This document shows, piece after piece, positions 1 to 9,019 of a DNA stretch of 45,241 nucleotides. The notes under the pieces were generated by a model, which ran no database searches, was not told the DNA's origin, and saw only the letters and a list, made by a program, of their open reading frames with translations. Within the stretch, counting starts at the first letter, position 1, and every line of letters begins with the position of its first letter. Source of the stretch: Hyphomicrobiaceae bacterium (lineage in GTDB: Bacteria; Pseudomonadota; Alphaproteobacteria; Rhizobiales; HXMU1428-3); the NCBI GenBank assembly GCA_021775775.1, contig JAJFHF010000161.1:1-45241 (forward strand). The letters run 5' to 3'. The translations under genes and the position numbers were made by a program.

Positions 1-99
1 CCAAAGGAGTTGAGCGATCGTAAAAAATCTTACCAACAAGCGGACGAGCGACGCGCAGACATTGCGGCGCGCCTTGAAAAACTCATCAAAGGGTTGTGA
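1..99 (+). CDS. C-terminal fragment of a GTA gp1 / small-terminase-like protein (5' truncated by window)
   Basis: Frame 1 is open from base 1 to TGA at 97-99 (PKELSDRKKSYQQADERRADIAARLEKLIKGL*), directly upstream of and overlapping TerL, the position of gp1/TerS in RcGTA-like clusters. Confidence 0.5.
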   Translation, partial: PKELSDRKKSYQQADERRADIAARLEKLIKGL

Positions 100-1393
100 T
101 TTTCAAAAATGTTTTCATGATTTATCTCTCGATAGCCTTGAAGCCCTTGCTTTTGATTGGCAAATTTGGGCACGTGATGATCAGTTGCCGCCCCCTTTTT
201 CTGCCCCTAATAAACCTTGGCACATTTGGTTGTTATTGGGGGGGCGCGGGGCGGGCAAAACAAGAGCTGGCGCCGAATGGGTGCGCGCTATGGCATTGGG
301 AAAGACCCCAATTGCACAAGAGCCTGCAAATCGTATTGCTTTGGTTGGAGAAACTTTGGGTGATGTGCGCCGGACAATGGTTGAGGGGGTCTCTGGCTTG
401 CTTGCCATTCACCCTGAGAATGAGCGTCCGTTGTTTGAGCCCTCTAAACGGCGTTTGACCTGGCCCAATGGTTCTATTGCTGAGTTGTTTTCAGCGGAAG
501 ACCCAGATGCGTTGCGCGGCCCGCAATTTATGGCGGCTTGGTGTGATGAGTTGTGCAAATGGTCAAAGGATCAAGAAACTTGGGATATGTTGCAATTTGC
601 TTTGCGCTTGGGTGAGTGCCCACGCCAAGTGGTCACGACCACACCGCGCCCGAGTGCTTTGTTAAAAGGAATAATGGCCGACAGCCAAACCATCATTGGT
701 CGCTCGCGCACCCTTGATAACGCAGCTCACTTATCTGGTAATTTTTTAAAGAGCGTTCAGGCTCGTTATGGTGGGACCCGGCTTGGGCGCCAAGAGCTTG
801 ATGGTGAGCTCATCACTGACCGGGCTGATGGGTTGTGGACCCGTGATCAGCTTGACAAATGCCGGGTTCAAAGTGCGCCGGAATTAGAGCGCATTGTGGT
901 TGCCCTTGATCCGCCAGTGTCGACTGGGAAAAAGGCAGATATGTGTGGTTTGATCGCCGCTGGATTGGGCGTTGATGGACGCGGCTATGTTTTGAGTGAT
1001 AAGAGCACGAAAGGCTTGGCGCCGCTTAAATGGGCCGAATGTGCTATTGCCTTATATCATAGAATTGAAGCTGACCGGATCGTAGCAGAGGTGAACCAAG
1101 GCGGGGATTTGGTGGAGACGGTTTTGCGCCAAGTTGACCCTAGTGTGCCGATTAAAAAGGTTCATGCCAGGCGCGGTAAATGGCTGCGCGCAGAACCGAT
1201 AGCGGCGCTTTATGAACAAGGGCGGATTAGCCATGTTGGGAGCTTTCCTGAGCTTGAGGATCAGATGTGTGATTTTGGGCCTGGTGGGCTCTCGAACGGG
1301 CGCAGCCCCGATAGGCTGGATGGTTTGGTTTGGGCGCTTACAGACTTGATGTTAAGTGGGCAAGTAAATCCGCGTTTGCGCCGTTTATTCTAA
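62..1393 (+). CDS. GTA/phage terminase large subunit (TerL, gp2-like)
   Basis: Walker A LLLGGRGAGKTRAGAEW, followed by terminase ATPase/nuclease-like sequence (ALDPPVSTGKKADMCGLIAAG); start is TTG and uncertain. Confidence 0.93.
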   Translation: MRRALKNSSKGCDFQKCFHDLSLDSLEALAFDWQIWARDDQLPPPFSAPNKPWHIWLLLGGRGAGKTRAGAEWVRAMALGKTPIAQEPANRIALVGETLGDVRRTMVEGVSGLLAIHPENERPLFEPSKRRLTWPNGSIAELFSAEDPDALRGPQFMAAWCDELCKWSKDQETWDMLQFALRLGECPRQVVTTTPRPSALLKGIMADSQTIIGRSRTLDNAAHLSGNFLKSVQARYGGTRLGRQELDGELITDRADGLWTRDQLDKCRVQSAPELERIVVALDPPVSTGKKADMCGLIAAGLGVDGRGYVLSDKSTKGLAPLKWAECAIALYHRIEADRIVAEVNQGGDLVETVLRQVDPSVPIKKVHARRGKWLRAEPIAALYEQGRISHVGSFPELEDQMCDFGPGGLSNGRSPDRLDGLVWALTDLMLSGQVNPRLRRLF

Positions 1394-1455
1394 AACCTGA
1401 ATTGGTTTTAGTCTTTTAAATTTTTGTCCCTTTTTAGTTTTTATTTTATTTAAAA

Positions 1456-2742
1456 ATGAACCGAACGAACAAGGAATTTTCCATGGTGCAAGAGCAGAAG
1501 AAAACATGGATGCAAAGTTTTACTGGCCTGTTTGAACCCTCATCAAATCATAAACAAGCTATGCAAGAGACGAGTTCTTATGAAAAAAAGGACAGCTTGG
1601 CTAAGCCTTTAATTAGTCTTCATAATCTTGGGCAGGCTCAATGGGCACCGCGTAATTATGCAAGTTTTGCAAATGAAGGGTTTGCCCAAAATGCCATTTG
1701 TTTTCGCTGTGTTCGTATGATTGCAGAAGCGATTGCCTCTATCCCTTTAAGCGTTATTGAAGAGGGAGAAGAGTTTACGCAGCACAGCGCTCTTGATCTC
1801 TTAAACCGGCCTAATTCTGCCCAATGTGGGCCTGATTTGCTGGAAGAATGGTATGGCTATCTTCTGGTGGCTGGCAATAGCTATATGGAAGTCGTCACGC
1901 TTGATCAGACACCGCGCGAGCTATATGTGCTTCGCCCGGATCGTATGAAAATAATTGCTGGTGATGATGGCTGGCCGCAGGGGTATGAGTATGCGCTGGG
2001 TGGGCAAAAGGTGCGCTTTGGTGTTGCCTCTAGCGATCAGCAATCACCTATTTTGCATCAAGCTTTGTTTCACCCGACCAATGATCATTATGGTATGAGC
2101 CCGATTGAGGCGGCTGCTACGGCAATTGATATTCACAATGCGGCCTCTAAATGGAACAAGGCTCTGTTGGATAATTCGGCGCGCCCGTCTGGAGCCCTGG
2201 TTTATACCAACAAAGAGGGGCAGTTGAATGGTGAGCAATATGAGCGATTGCGCCAAGAGTTAAGCGATAATTTTGAAGGGGCTGGCAATGCTGGCAAACC
2301 CTTATTGTTGGAAGGGGGCTTAGATTGGAAGAATATGGGGTTGAGCCCGCGCGACATGGATTTTATTGAAGCTAAATATGTGGCGGCGCGCGAGATTGCT
2401 TTGGCCTTAGGGGTCCCGCCGATGTTGCTCGGCATACCTGGTGATAACACCTACTCAAATTACGCAGAAGCGAACCGGTCATTTTGGCGCCAAACGGTGT
2501 TGCCCTTAGCTGAAAAAGGCGCCAAGGCATTGAGCCATTGGTTGGCTCCAACTTACGGATCATCATTTTCTCTTAAGCTGAAAATTGATGATGTTGTGGC
2601 GCTTAGTGATGAGCGCGAAGTGATTTGGAGCCGTGTTGCCACGGCTGATTTTCTAACCACTAACGAAAAACGCGCCTTGATTGGTTATCCACCGCTTGAG
2701 GGAGATGATTTTGATCGTGTGGACGTACAAGACAGCCTTTAA
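1456..2742 (+). CDS. Phage/GTA portal protein (HK97 family, gp3-like)
   Basis: NAICFRCVRMIAEAIASIPL, HPTNDHYGMSPIEAAATAIDIHN and ALGVPPMLLGIPGDNTYSNYAEANRSFWRQT portal signatures. Confidence 0.95.
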   Translation: MNRTNKEFSMVQEQKKTWMQSFTGLFEPSSNHKQAMQETSSYEKKDSLAKPLISLHNLGQAQWAPRNYASFANEGFAQNAICFRCVRMIAEAIASIPLSVIEEGEEFTQHSALDLLNRPNSAQCGPDLLEEWYGYLLVAGNSYMEVVTLDQTPRELYVLRPDRMKIIAGDDGWPQGYEYALGGQKVRFGVASSDQQSPILHQALFHPTNDHYGMSPIEAAATAIDIHNAASKWNKALLDNSARPSGALVYTNKEGQLNGEQYERLRQELSDNFEGAGNAGKPLLLEGGLDWKNMGLSPRDMDFIEAKYVAAREIALALGVPPMLLGIPGDNTYSNYAEANRSFWRQTVLPLAEKGAKALSHWLAPTYGSSFSLKLKIDDVVALSDEREVIWSRVATADFLTTNEKRALIGYPPLEGDDFDRVDVQDSL

Positions 2743-2776
2743 TCAAAACTGAAGACCAACAAGGTGATTTAAACGC

Positions 2777-3499
2777 ATGATTTCTCACAAAGATTTTTCT
2801 GATCGCGAATTAAAATACGCGCCTGTGGCACTTGAGACTGTCAGTGATGAGGGGGTGTTTTCTGGTTATGCAAGTATTTTTAACACTGTTGATCTTGGGC
2901 GTGATGTGGTGGCGCAAGGTGCTTTTTCTAAATGTTTAAAGCGGGTTAAGCCGTTGTCGGTCAAGATGCTTTATCAACATAACCCTGCCGAGCCGATTGG
3001 GATTTGGGAACGTATTTATGAAGACCATAAAGGGCTTTATGTGCAAGGGCGGCTGTTAAGCGATATTCGCCGGGGCGGTGAGGTGTTGAGCTTGATACGA
3101 AAAGGGGCGCTTGATGGTTTGTCGATTGGGTTTAAAACCTTGCGCTCGCGGCCGATGAACAAAGGGGCGGTGCGCCTTATTCTCGAGCTTGACCTATATG
3201 AGATTTCAATTGTTACGTTTCCTATGCACCGCGATGCCCGGGTGCAAATGGTAAAGTCATTGCCACTGGTCAATGGCTTGCCGACCATCAGAGATTTCGA
3301 GCGATGGCTCATGCGAGATGCTGGGTTCACACGCCGCCAAGCCCAAACGGCAATTGCCAAAGGGTTTAAATCGTTGCTCCTCAAACGAGATGTTGAGGGC
3401 GTGCGAAATAGCACAAATAAAAAGGTGCCCACTTCCATGACTGCATTGGCACAAAAGTTTCGCCATGCGGCCTTAACCCTTACTCAAAATAGAGGATAA
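2777..3499 (+). CDS. HK97-family prohead protease (gp4-like)
   Basis: SGYASIFNTVDLGRDVVAQGAF, MLYQHNPAEPIGIWERIYED, LDGLSIGFKT, YEISIVTFPMHRDARV. Confidence 0.93.
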   Translation: MISHKDFSDRELKYAPVALETVSDEGVFSGYASIFNTVDLGRDVVAQGAFSKCLKRVKPLSVKMLYQHNPAEPIGIWERIYEDHKGLYVQGRLLSDIRRGGEVLSLIRKGALDGLSIGFKTLRSRPMNKGAVRLILELDLYEISIVTFPMHRDARVQMVKSLPLVNGLPTIRDFERWLMRDAGFTRRQAQTAIAKGFKSLLLKRDVEGVRNSTNKKVPTSMTALAQKFRHAALTLTQNRG

Positions 3500-3500
3500 T

Positions 3501-4775
3501 ATGACCAAATCGACCCCTCCTAATATATATGAAACGAAGGCTGACTTGTCAGGGTATACACCTGAGATCGACAGCGCATTTGATGAGTTCATGCGCGCCT
3601 TTGAAGAATTTAAAGATACCAATGATAGCCGCCTTCATCAGCTTGAACATAAAATGAGCGCTGATGTTGTCAGTGAAGAAAAACTTACCCGCTTGAATGA
3701 AGCGATTGAATCTAACAAGCAAAAGATGGACGAGCTGGTGTTAAAATCGCGCCGCCCTGTCTATGGTAACAATGCTCAGACACAGGGATCTTCACAAGGT
3801 TGCTTGCAGCATAAATCTGCTTTTGAGAGTTACATTCGCTCTGGTGAAAGTCATAATTTGCGGGAGATTGAGCAAAAGGCACTTTCTGTCAGCTCGGACC
3901 CTGATGGTGGCTATTTGGTGCCAGATGAGACCGAGGGGACGGTGATGAGTTCTCTTAAATCGCTCTCACCGATCCGCGCGATAGCTGGTAATCGGCAAGT
4001 TTCCTCAACGGTTTATAAAAAACCATTTTCAATCAATGGGCCTGGTTCTGGTTGGGTTGGCGAGAGTGCCGCCCGGCCTGAGACGACCTCTTCAACATTA
4101 GCTGAGTTGACGTTTCCTACTATGGAACTTTATGCAATGCCTGCGGCGACCAGCACATTGTTGGATGATAGCGCTGTTAATATTGATGAGTGGATTGCTC
4201 AAGAAGTGCAAAGCGTTTTTGCTCAGCAAGAAACAGCTGCTTTTGTAAACGGTGATGGTGTTAATAAACCCAAGGGTTTCCTTGATTATACGCCGGTTGC
4301 TGAGAGCTCTTGGAGCTGGGGCAATGTGGGCTATATTGCCACTGGTGTTGATGGTGATTTTGCCGCCAGTGATCCAAGTGATAATTTGATCGACCTGATC
4401 TATTCAGTGAAATCCGCTTACCGGGGTAATTCTCGTTGGGTGTTGAACCGCTCGACCCAAGCTGAAATTAGGAAGATTAAAGATGCCGATGGCAACTATA
4501 TTTGGCAACCTGGTGCGCGCGCTGGTGAGGCTCCCTCTTTGCTTGGTTTTCCTGTGAGTGAGGTTGAGGATATGCCTTCGATTGGATCTGACAGTCTTTC
4601 AGTTGCTTTTGGTGACTTTAATCGTGGCTATCTGATTGTTGATCGTTTGGGGCTGCGTATTTTGCGCGATCCATATAGCTCTAAACCTTATGTCTTGTTT
4701 TATACGACAAAACGTGTTGGTGGCGGTATTCAAGATTTTGATGCGATCAAGTTCTTGAAATTTGGTGCCTCTTAA
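3501..4775 (+). CDS. HK97-family major capsid protein (gp5-like)
   Basis: Coiled-coil N-terminal scaffold segment followed by GGYLVPDETEGTVMSSL, FVNGDGVNKPKGFLDY, VLNRSTQAEIRKIKD, LGFPVSEVEDMPS. Confidence 0.95.
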   Translation: MTKSTPPNIYETKADLSGYTPEIDSAFDEFMRAFEEFKDTNDSRLHQLEHKMSADVVSEEKLTRLNEAIESNKQKMDELVLKSRRPVYGNNAQTQGSSQGCLQHKSAFESYIRSGESHNLREIEQKALSVSSDPDGGYLVPDETEGTVMSSLKSLSPIRAIAGNRQVSSTVYKKPFSINGPGSGWVGESAARPETTSSTLAELTFPTMELYAMPAATSTLLDDSAVNIDEWIAQEVQSVFAQQETAAFVNGDGVNKPKGFLDYTPVAESSWSWGNVGYIATGVDGDFAASDPSDNLIDLIYSVKSAYRGNSRWVLNRSTQAEIRKIKDADGNYIWQPGARAGEAPSLLGFPVSEVEDMPSIGSDSLSVAFGDFNRGYLIVDRLGLRILRDPYSSKPYVLFYTTKRVGGGIQDFDAIKFLKFGAS

Positions 4776-4943
4776 GACCGTTTTTTAGCTGAGCTTTTTT
4801 AAAGCTTGGTTGATAGATTTGTGCCCCTCTTAGCTCCCTCAAAGAGGCCACAAAGGCCTGGCCTTTATTTTTCCCTCCCCCTCAGAAGATGAGGGCCAGG
4901 CCGCTTTATTCATAAATAATATGACCCTTTAGGAGATAGATCA

Positions 4944-5525
4944 ATGGCTCTTCAACTGCGCTCTGGCCCTGCCATTGAGCCCCTTAGCCTTGTTGACACC
5001 AAAAATTTTTTGCGTGTGGATGGCAGTGATGATGACATTCTTGTTGCAAGTTTAATCGCCGCAGCGCGGGTTTATATTGAAACCACGATTGGTAAAATAT
5101 TGATCAATGAAAATTGGTCTTATTTCATTGATAAATGGCCCACATCAGGGACGCTCTATTTGCCGCTATCACCGGTGCAATCAATTGAAGAGATAAGACT
5201 TCATGAAAACGGTGAGGCCTATGAGGTTTTTGACCCGACCAATTATGTCGTAGACCTCATTTCTCATCAACCGCGCATTAAGCTCATAAATTTAACAGCA
5301 CCGCCAGTGACGGGTGCTGGGCTTAACCAGATTGAAGTTCGCTTTGCGGCTGGTTTTGGTGATTTAGAGAGCGATGTGCCAGAAGATTTGCGGCAAGCCA
5401 TGTTGATGCTTTGTGCGCATTGGTATGAGCAGCGCGAGCCAGTTGGCTTTGGGGGCTCTTTTAATGAAATCCCAACAACGATTACAGCTTTAATGAATAA
5501 TTATAAATCATATCGGGTGCAATGA
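4944..5525 (+). CDS. Head-tail connector / adaptor (phiE125 gp8-like, gp6-like)
   Basis: VDTKNFLRVDGSDDDILVASLIAAARVYIETTIGK motif, position after capsid. Confidence 0.88.
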   Translation: MALQLRSGPAIEPLSLVDTKNFLRVDGSDDDILVASLIAAARVYIETTIGKILINENWSYFIDKWPTSGTLYLPLSPVQSIEEIRLHENGEAYEVFDPTNYVVDLISHQPRIKLINLTAPPVTGAGLNQIEVRFAAGFGDLESDVPEDLRQAMLMLCAHWYEQREPVGFGGSFNEIPTTITALMNNYKSYRVQ

Positions 5526-5854
5526 TGAAAAAAATTTCAGTTAGTGACTTGCGTCACCGTGTTGCTCTTGAGCGCCCTGAATTAACAACGGATAGCGGAG
5601 GTGGCGCGGATATTACATGGATCAAGGTTGTTGACCTTTGGGCCTCAATTGAACCGCTTTCAGGGCTTGAGCGGTTTTTGGATCATCAAACGCAATCAGT
5701 TCTAACGCATAAGATTATCATACGTTTTAGGGAGGATGTTTTGCCCGAGATGCGTTTGCGTAAGGGGGCGCGGGTTTTTGAGATACTTAGCGTGATGAAC
5801 GAGCAAGAGCGCAATCATTGGTTGGCGTTGGACTGTAAGGAAGCGTGTTTATGA
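5522..5854 (+). CDS. Head-tail adaptor / head closure protein (SPP1 gp16-like, gp7-like)
   Basis: LRHRVALERPELTTDSGGGADITWIKVVDLWASIEPLSG motif. Confidence 0.85.
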   Translation: MMKKISVSDLRHRVALERPELTTDSGGGADITWIKVVDLWASIEPLSGLERFLDHQTQSVLTHKIIIRFREDVLPEMRLRKGARVFEILSVMNEQERNHWLALDCKEACL

Positions 5855-6210
5855 AGGTCTCAGTTCAGTCTAAAAATTCTTCAAGACCCTCTTTTGCCTT
5901 GAGTGATGTTTTGCCCGTGAAAGAGGTTGATTTTTTTGTGCAACAAGGGGCAAAGACGTTGCGCGATGCTTTGTTGTTTGAGCTTGATCAAACAACATTA
6001 GATGGTTCGCAAAAAGCAGAGATTGCGCGTTCGATTAAAATATCAACATTGGATGACGGGGAAATGAGTGTTTCTATTCATAGCTCCCTGGCGGCTGATA
6101 TTGAATTTGGAACACATCAGTTGGATGAGCAGCCCTGGATATTGCGTGCCACACAAACAGCGCTGGCTAAGATTAAATCTATGCAAGGGCGCGGAGAGAG
6201 ACAAGCATGA
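5851..6210 (+). CDS. HK97 gp10-like tail-completion/minor tail protein
   Basis: Start taken at ATG 5851 (ATGA overlap with previous stop); short connector-region ORF with SSLAADIEFGTHQLDEQPWILRATQTALAKI, typical of HK97-gp10-like proteins. Confidence 0.65.
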   Translation: MKVSVQSKNSSRPSFALSDVLPVKEVDFFVQQGAKTLRDALLFELDQTTLDGSQKAEIARSIKISTLDDGEMSVSIHSSLAADIEFGTHQLDEQPWILRATQTALAKIKSMQGRGERQA

Positions 6211-6620
6211 CACAAAGTGCAAATTGGCAGTTGCAAGAAGCCCTTTATTCAGTGCTTGCAACCAACACTTCATTGATAAGTTTGTTGGGTGGTCCTAAAA
6301 TTTATGATTTTACGCCGCAAAGAACGAAACCGCCTTACATTACGATTGGTATGAGCCAAGAACGCGATTGGAGCACCAGTACGGAAGAGGGACGTGAACA
6401 TATTGTGACGTTGCATAGCTGGAGCGATAATCGTGGCCGCGTTAAGGCTGATTTGATTCTAGAAACGATCAAAGACATTATGAATATGGCGACTTTGTCA
6501 CTAGCGAACCACAGTCTTATCAATTTGGTTTATGAATTTAGTGAGATTCGACGAGAGCGTGATGGAGACCGGCTTCATGGGTTGGTTCGTTATCGTATCA
6601 CTACAGAGCCAAGCTCTTAA
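6207..6620 (+). CDS. DUF3168-like tail terminator (gp8-like)
   Basis: LQEALYSVLATNTSLISLLGGPKIYDFTPQRTKPPYITIG; ATGA overlap with upstream ORF. Confidence 0.85.
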   Translation: MTQSANWQLQEALYSVLATNTSLISLLGGPKIYDFTPQRTKPPYITIGMSQERDWSTSTEEGREHIVTLHSWSDNRGRVKADLILETIKDIMNMATLSLANHSLINLVYEFSEIRRERDGDRLHGLVRYRITTEPSS

Positions 6621-6736
6621 TATTTAATCATTTTATACAGTGTTCTGCTGCTTGCCTAATCTGTGCAAATCAATTTGAGTTGCGTGGGTGATGGTGAGTT
6701 GCGGGCTTTTTAAACCTTAAGCTTAAGGAGCAAAAG

Positions 6737-7147
6737 ATGAGTGCCCAAAAGGGAAAAGATATGTTGTTGAAGCTGGATGGTGACGGGCTTGGTAGCTTTG
6801 TAACCGTGGCTGGCCTTCGTGCTAAAACGTTAGCTTTTAACACTGAGAGTGTTGATATTACTGATGCAGAAAGCCAAGGGCAATGGCGTGAATTGCTTGC
6901 ATGCGGTGTAAAGACGGCGCGGGTTTCTGGTAGCGGCATTTTTAAAGATCAAAGTTCAGACAGCACGGTTCGGGATTATTTTTTCAACGGAACCATTCGT
7001 AACTGGCAAATTATCATTCCTGATTTTGGTAGCGTGGAGGGTTTGTTTCAAATCTTAGGATTTGAATATGCCGGCGGGCACAATAATGAGCTTTCATTTG
7101 AACTGACACTTGAGTCTGCGGGCTCTTTAACATTTAGCGCTCTGTAA
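6737..7147 (+). CDS. Major tail protein (gp9-like)
   Basis: MSAQKGKDMLLKLDGDGLGSFVTVAGLRAKTLAFNTESVDITDAES motif of GTA/phage major tail proteins. Confidence 0.93.
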   Translation: MSAQKGKDMLLKLDGDGLGSFVTVAGLRAKTLAFNTESVDITDAESQGQWRELLACGVKTARVSGSGIFKDQSSDSTVRDYFFNGTIRNWQIIIPDFGSVEGLFQILGFEYAGGHNNELSFELTLESAGSLTFSAL

Positions 7148-7164
7148 AGTTTAAAGGATCAATA

Positions 7165-7485
7165 ATGGCAAATGAGCTTCGCGGTGAAATTGATGTTGTT
7201 TTGGATGGTTGCCCTTATACCGCGTGTTTAACATTGGGGGCTTTGGCTGAACTTGAATCCGCGTTTGGATCTGAGACTTTAATTGGTGTGATTGAGCGGT
7301 TTCAATCAGGCCAGGTTAAGGCGGATGATATTATCATAATTATAGCTGCCGGGTTGCGGGCGGGTGGTCATGATGTGAGCGAACAAGAGGTTGCCAATAT
7401 GCAAGTGGAGGGCGGTGTTCAAGGTTACGTTGATATTGTTGCTCAGCTATTGAAGGCGACGTTTCATTTTAATGATGCGTCGTAG
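7165..7485 (+). CDS. GTA tail-chaperone family protein (gp10-like)
   Basis: MANELRGEIDVVLDGCPYTACLTLGALAELESAFG motif; cluster position. Confidence 0.85.
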   Translation: MANELRGEIDVVLDGCPYTACLTLGALAELESAFGSETLIGVIERFQSGQVKADDIIIIIAAGLRAGGHDVSEQEVANMQVEGGVQGYVDIVAQLLKATFHFNDAS

Positions 7486-7512
7486 CGCTTGGGAAGGTTC
7501 TTAAATAAATTT

Positions 7513-7770
7513 ATGACAAGAAAACAGACACAAAAATCTTCTGGCCCATGTTTGCCGTGGAAAGATTTAATGGCGCTAGCGTTTGGGCAGTTAAAAATAT
7601 CTCCAGAGCAGTTTTGGGCCAGCACACCGTTAGAGCTTAAAGCAACGTTTGAGGGGGTGTTTGGTTCTGTTGGTTTTGAACCGCTTTCTAAAGATAATTT
7701 AGAGGGATTGATGGGGCAATTTCCAGATAGCTACAGCCACGATCAATCTGTGAAGCATAAGAAAGAGTAG
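7513..7770 (+). CDS. Tail assembly chaperone (gp10.1-like)
   Basis: PWKDLMALAFGQLKISPEQFWASTPLELKATFEG motif; ATG 7513 chosen over track TTG 7489; same frame as gp10. Confidence 0.78.
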   Translation: MTRKQTQKSSGPCLPWKDLMALAFGQLKISPEQFWASTPLELKATFEGVFGSVGFEPLSKDNLEGLMGQFPDSYSHDQSVKHKKE

Positions 7771-7774
7771 GCAC

Positions 7775-8356
7775 ATGGAAGAACAAAAAACGATATTTTC
7801 CTATTTGTTTCAAGCGGATACAAAAAAAGCGCAAGAGCAGGTTAAGGCTTTGAATGAAGAGGCTAATATCTTGTCCAAATCTATGTCTTCTGCCTTTGAT
7901 CAGATTGTGGTGAAAGGACGAGATGTTGAGAGTGTGTTTAAATCTCTTGCCCTTGGTATTTCTAAACAATCTTTTCAAAAGGCTATAATGCCGGCTGAAG
8001 CGGGGTTGGGAAGCACTTTGGGATTTGATGTTGGCGGGATTTTCAAATCAATCTTTGGGTTTGCTAAGGGGGGGGCTTTTCCCGGCGGTGTCGGTGGTGG
8101 TGGGATTGGTTCTGCGATTGGCTTTCCCTTGGGCGGTGGGAATTTTGGCGTGGCTGGAGAGGCTGGTCCTGAGGCTATATTACCATTATCGCGCGGGGCC
8201 AATGGTGAACTGGGAGTGCGGTCTTCTGGTGGGGGAGGGCCGGTAAATGTGACCATCAATATTGCAACGCCTGATGTTGAGGGGTTTCGTCGTTCAGAAG
8301 GTGAACTTGCGGCTAGTTTGCAGCGCATTGTTAATCGCGGCAATCGCAATCTATAA
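7775..8356 (+). CDS. Short tail tape-measure protein (gp11-like)
   Basis: Coiled N-terminus, Gly-rich centre (FAKGGAFPGGVGGGGIGSAIGFPLGGGNFGVAGEAGPEAILPLSRG) typical of tape-measure C-termini; cluster position. Confidence 0.85.
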   Translation: MEEQKTIFSYLFQADTKKAQEQVKALNEEANILSKSMSSAFDQIVVKGRDVESVFKSLALGISKQSFQKAIMPAEAGLGSTLGFDVGGIFKSIFGFAKGGAFPGGVGGGGIGSAIGFPLGGGNFGVAGEAGPEAILPLSRGANGELGVRSSGGGGPVNVTINIATPDVEGFRRSEGELAASLQRIVNRGNRNL

Positions 8357-8380
8357 CTTAACATTGAGATTGATGATTAG

Positions 8381-9019
8381 ATGACATTTCATGACGTCAG
8401 ATTTCCGACAGATATTTCGCTTGGATCAAGCGGCGGGCCCGAGCGGCGAACAGAAATTGTTGTGCTCGGCTCTGGCCATGAAGAGCGCAACACCAGGTGG
8501 GCTCATTCACGCCGTAAATATAATGCCGGCTATGGGGTGAAAACCTTAAATGACCTGCATGCGGTCATTTCATTTTTTGAAGAGCGCCGGGGACGGCTCT
8601 ATGGCTTTCGTTGGAAAGATCATTTGGATTTTCGATCCTCTGGTCCGCAAACGCCTATATCACCCAATGATCAGACCATAGGTGTTGGGGATGGTGTGAA
8701 AGCAACTTTTCAATTGATAAAACAATATGGTTTGGATCATGCGCCTTATAACCGGCTTATCAATAAGCCCGTTGAAAGCAGTATTTTATTGAGTGTGGAT
8801 GGGGTGCTTAAAGCCAATGGTGTGGAATTCACCCTTAATGGGGCTACGGGGGAGGTTACCTTTTTCCCTAGCGATATTCCTGCCAATGGCGAAGTTATTC
8901 ATGCTGGATTTGAATTTGATGTCGCTGTGCGTTTTGATAGTGACAATTTGAAAATTAATATGTCTCGTTTTCATGCCGGTGAAATTCCAGATATTCCAAT
9001 TGTTGAGGTGCGCTCATGA
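8381..9019 (+). CDS. DUF2460 distal tail protein (gp12-like)
   Basis: FHDVRFPTDISLGSSGGPERRTEIVVLGSGHEERNTRWAHSRRKYNAGYG. Confidence 0.93.
   Translation: MTFHDVRFPTDISLGSSGGPERRTEIVVLGSGHEERNTRWAHSRRKYNAGYGVKTLNDLHAVISFFEERRGRLYGFRWKDHLDFRSSGPQTPISPNDQTIGVGDGVKATFQLIKQYGLDHAPYNRLINKPVESSILLSVDGVLKANGVEFTLNGATGEVTFFPSDIPANGEVIHAGFEFDVAVRFDSDNLKINMSRFHAGEIPDIPIVEVRS

Noticed and set aside
7975-8364. 129-aa Pro-rich minus-strand ORF opposite the tape-measure gene
   Set aside because: Pro-rich composition is the complement of Gly codons in the tape measure; artefact
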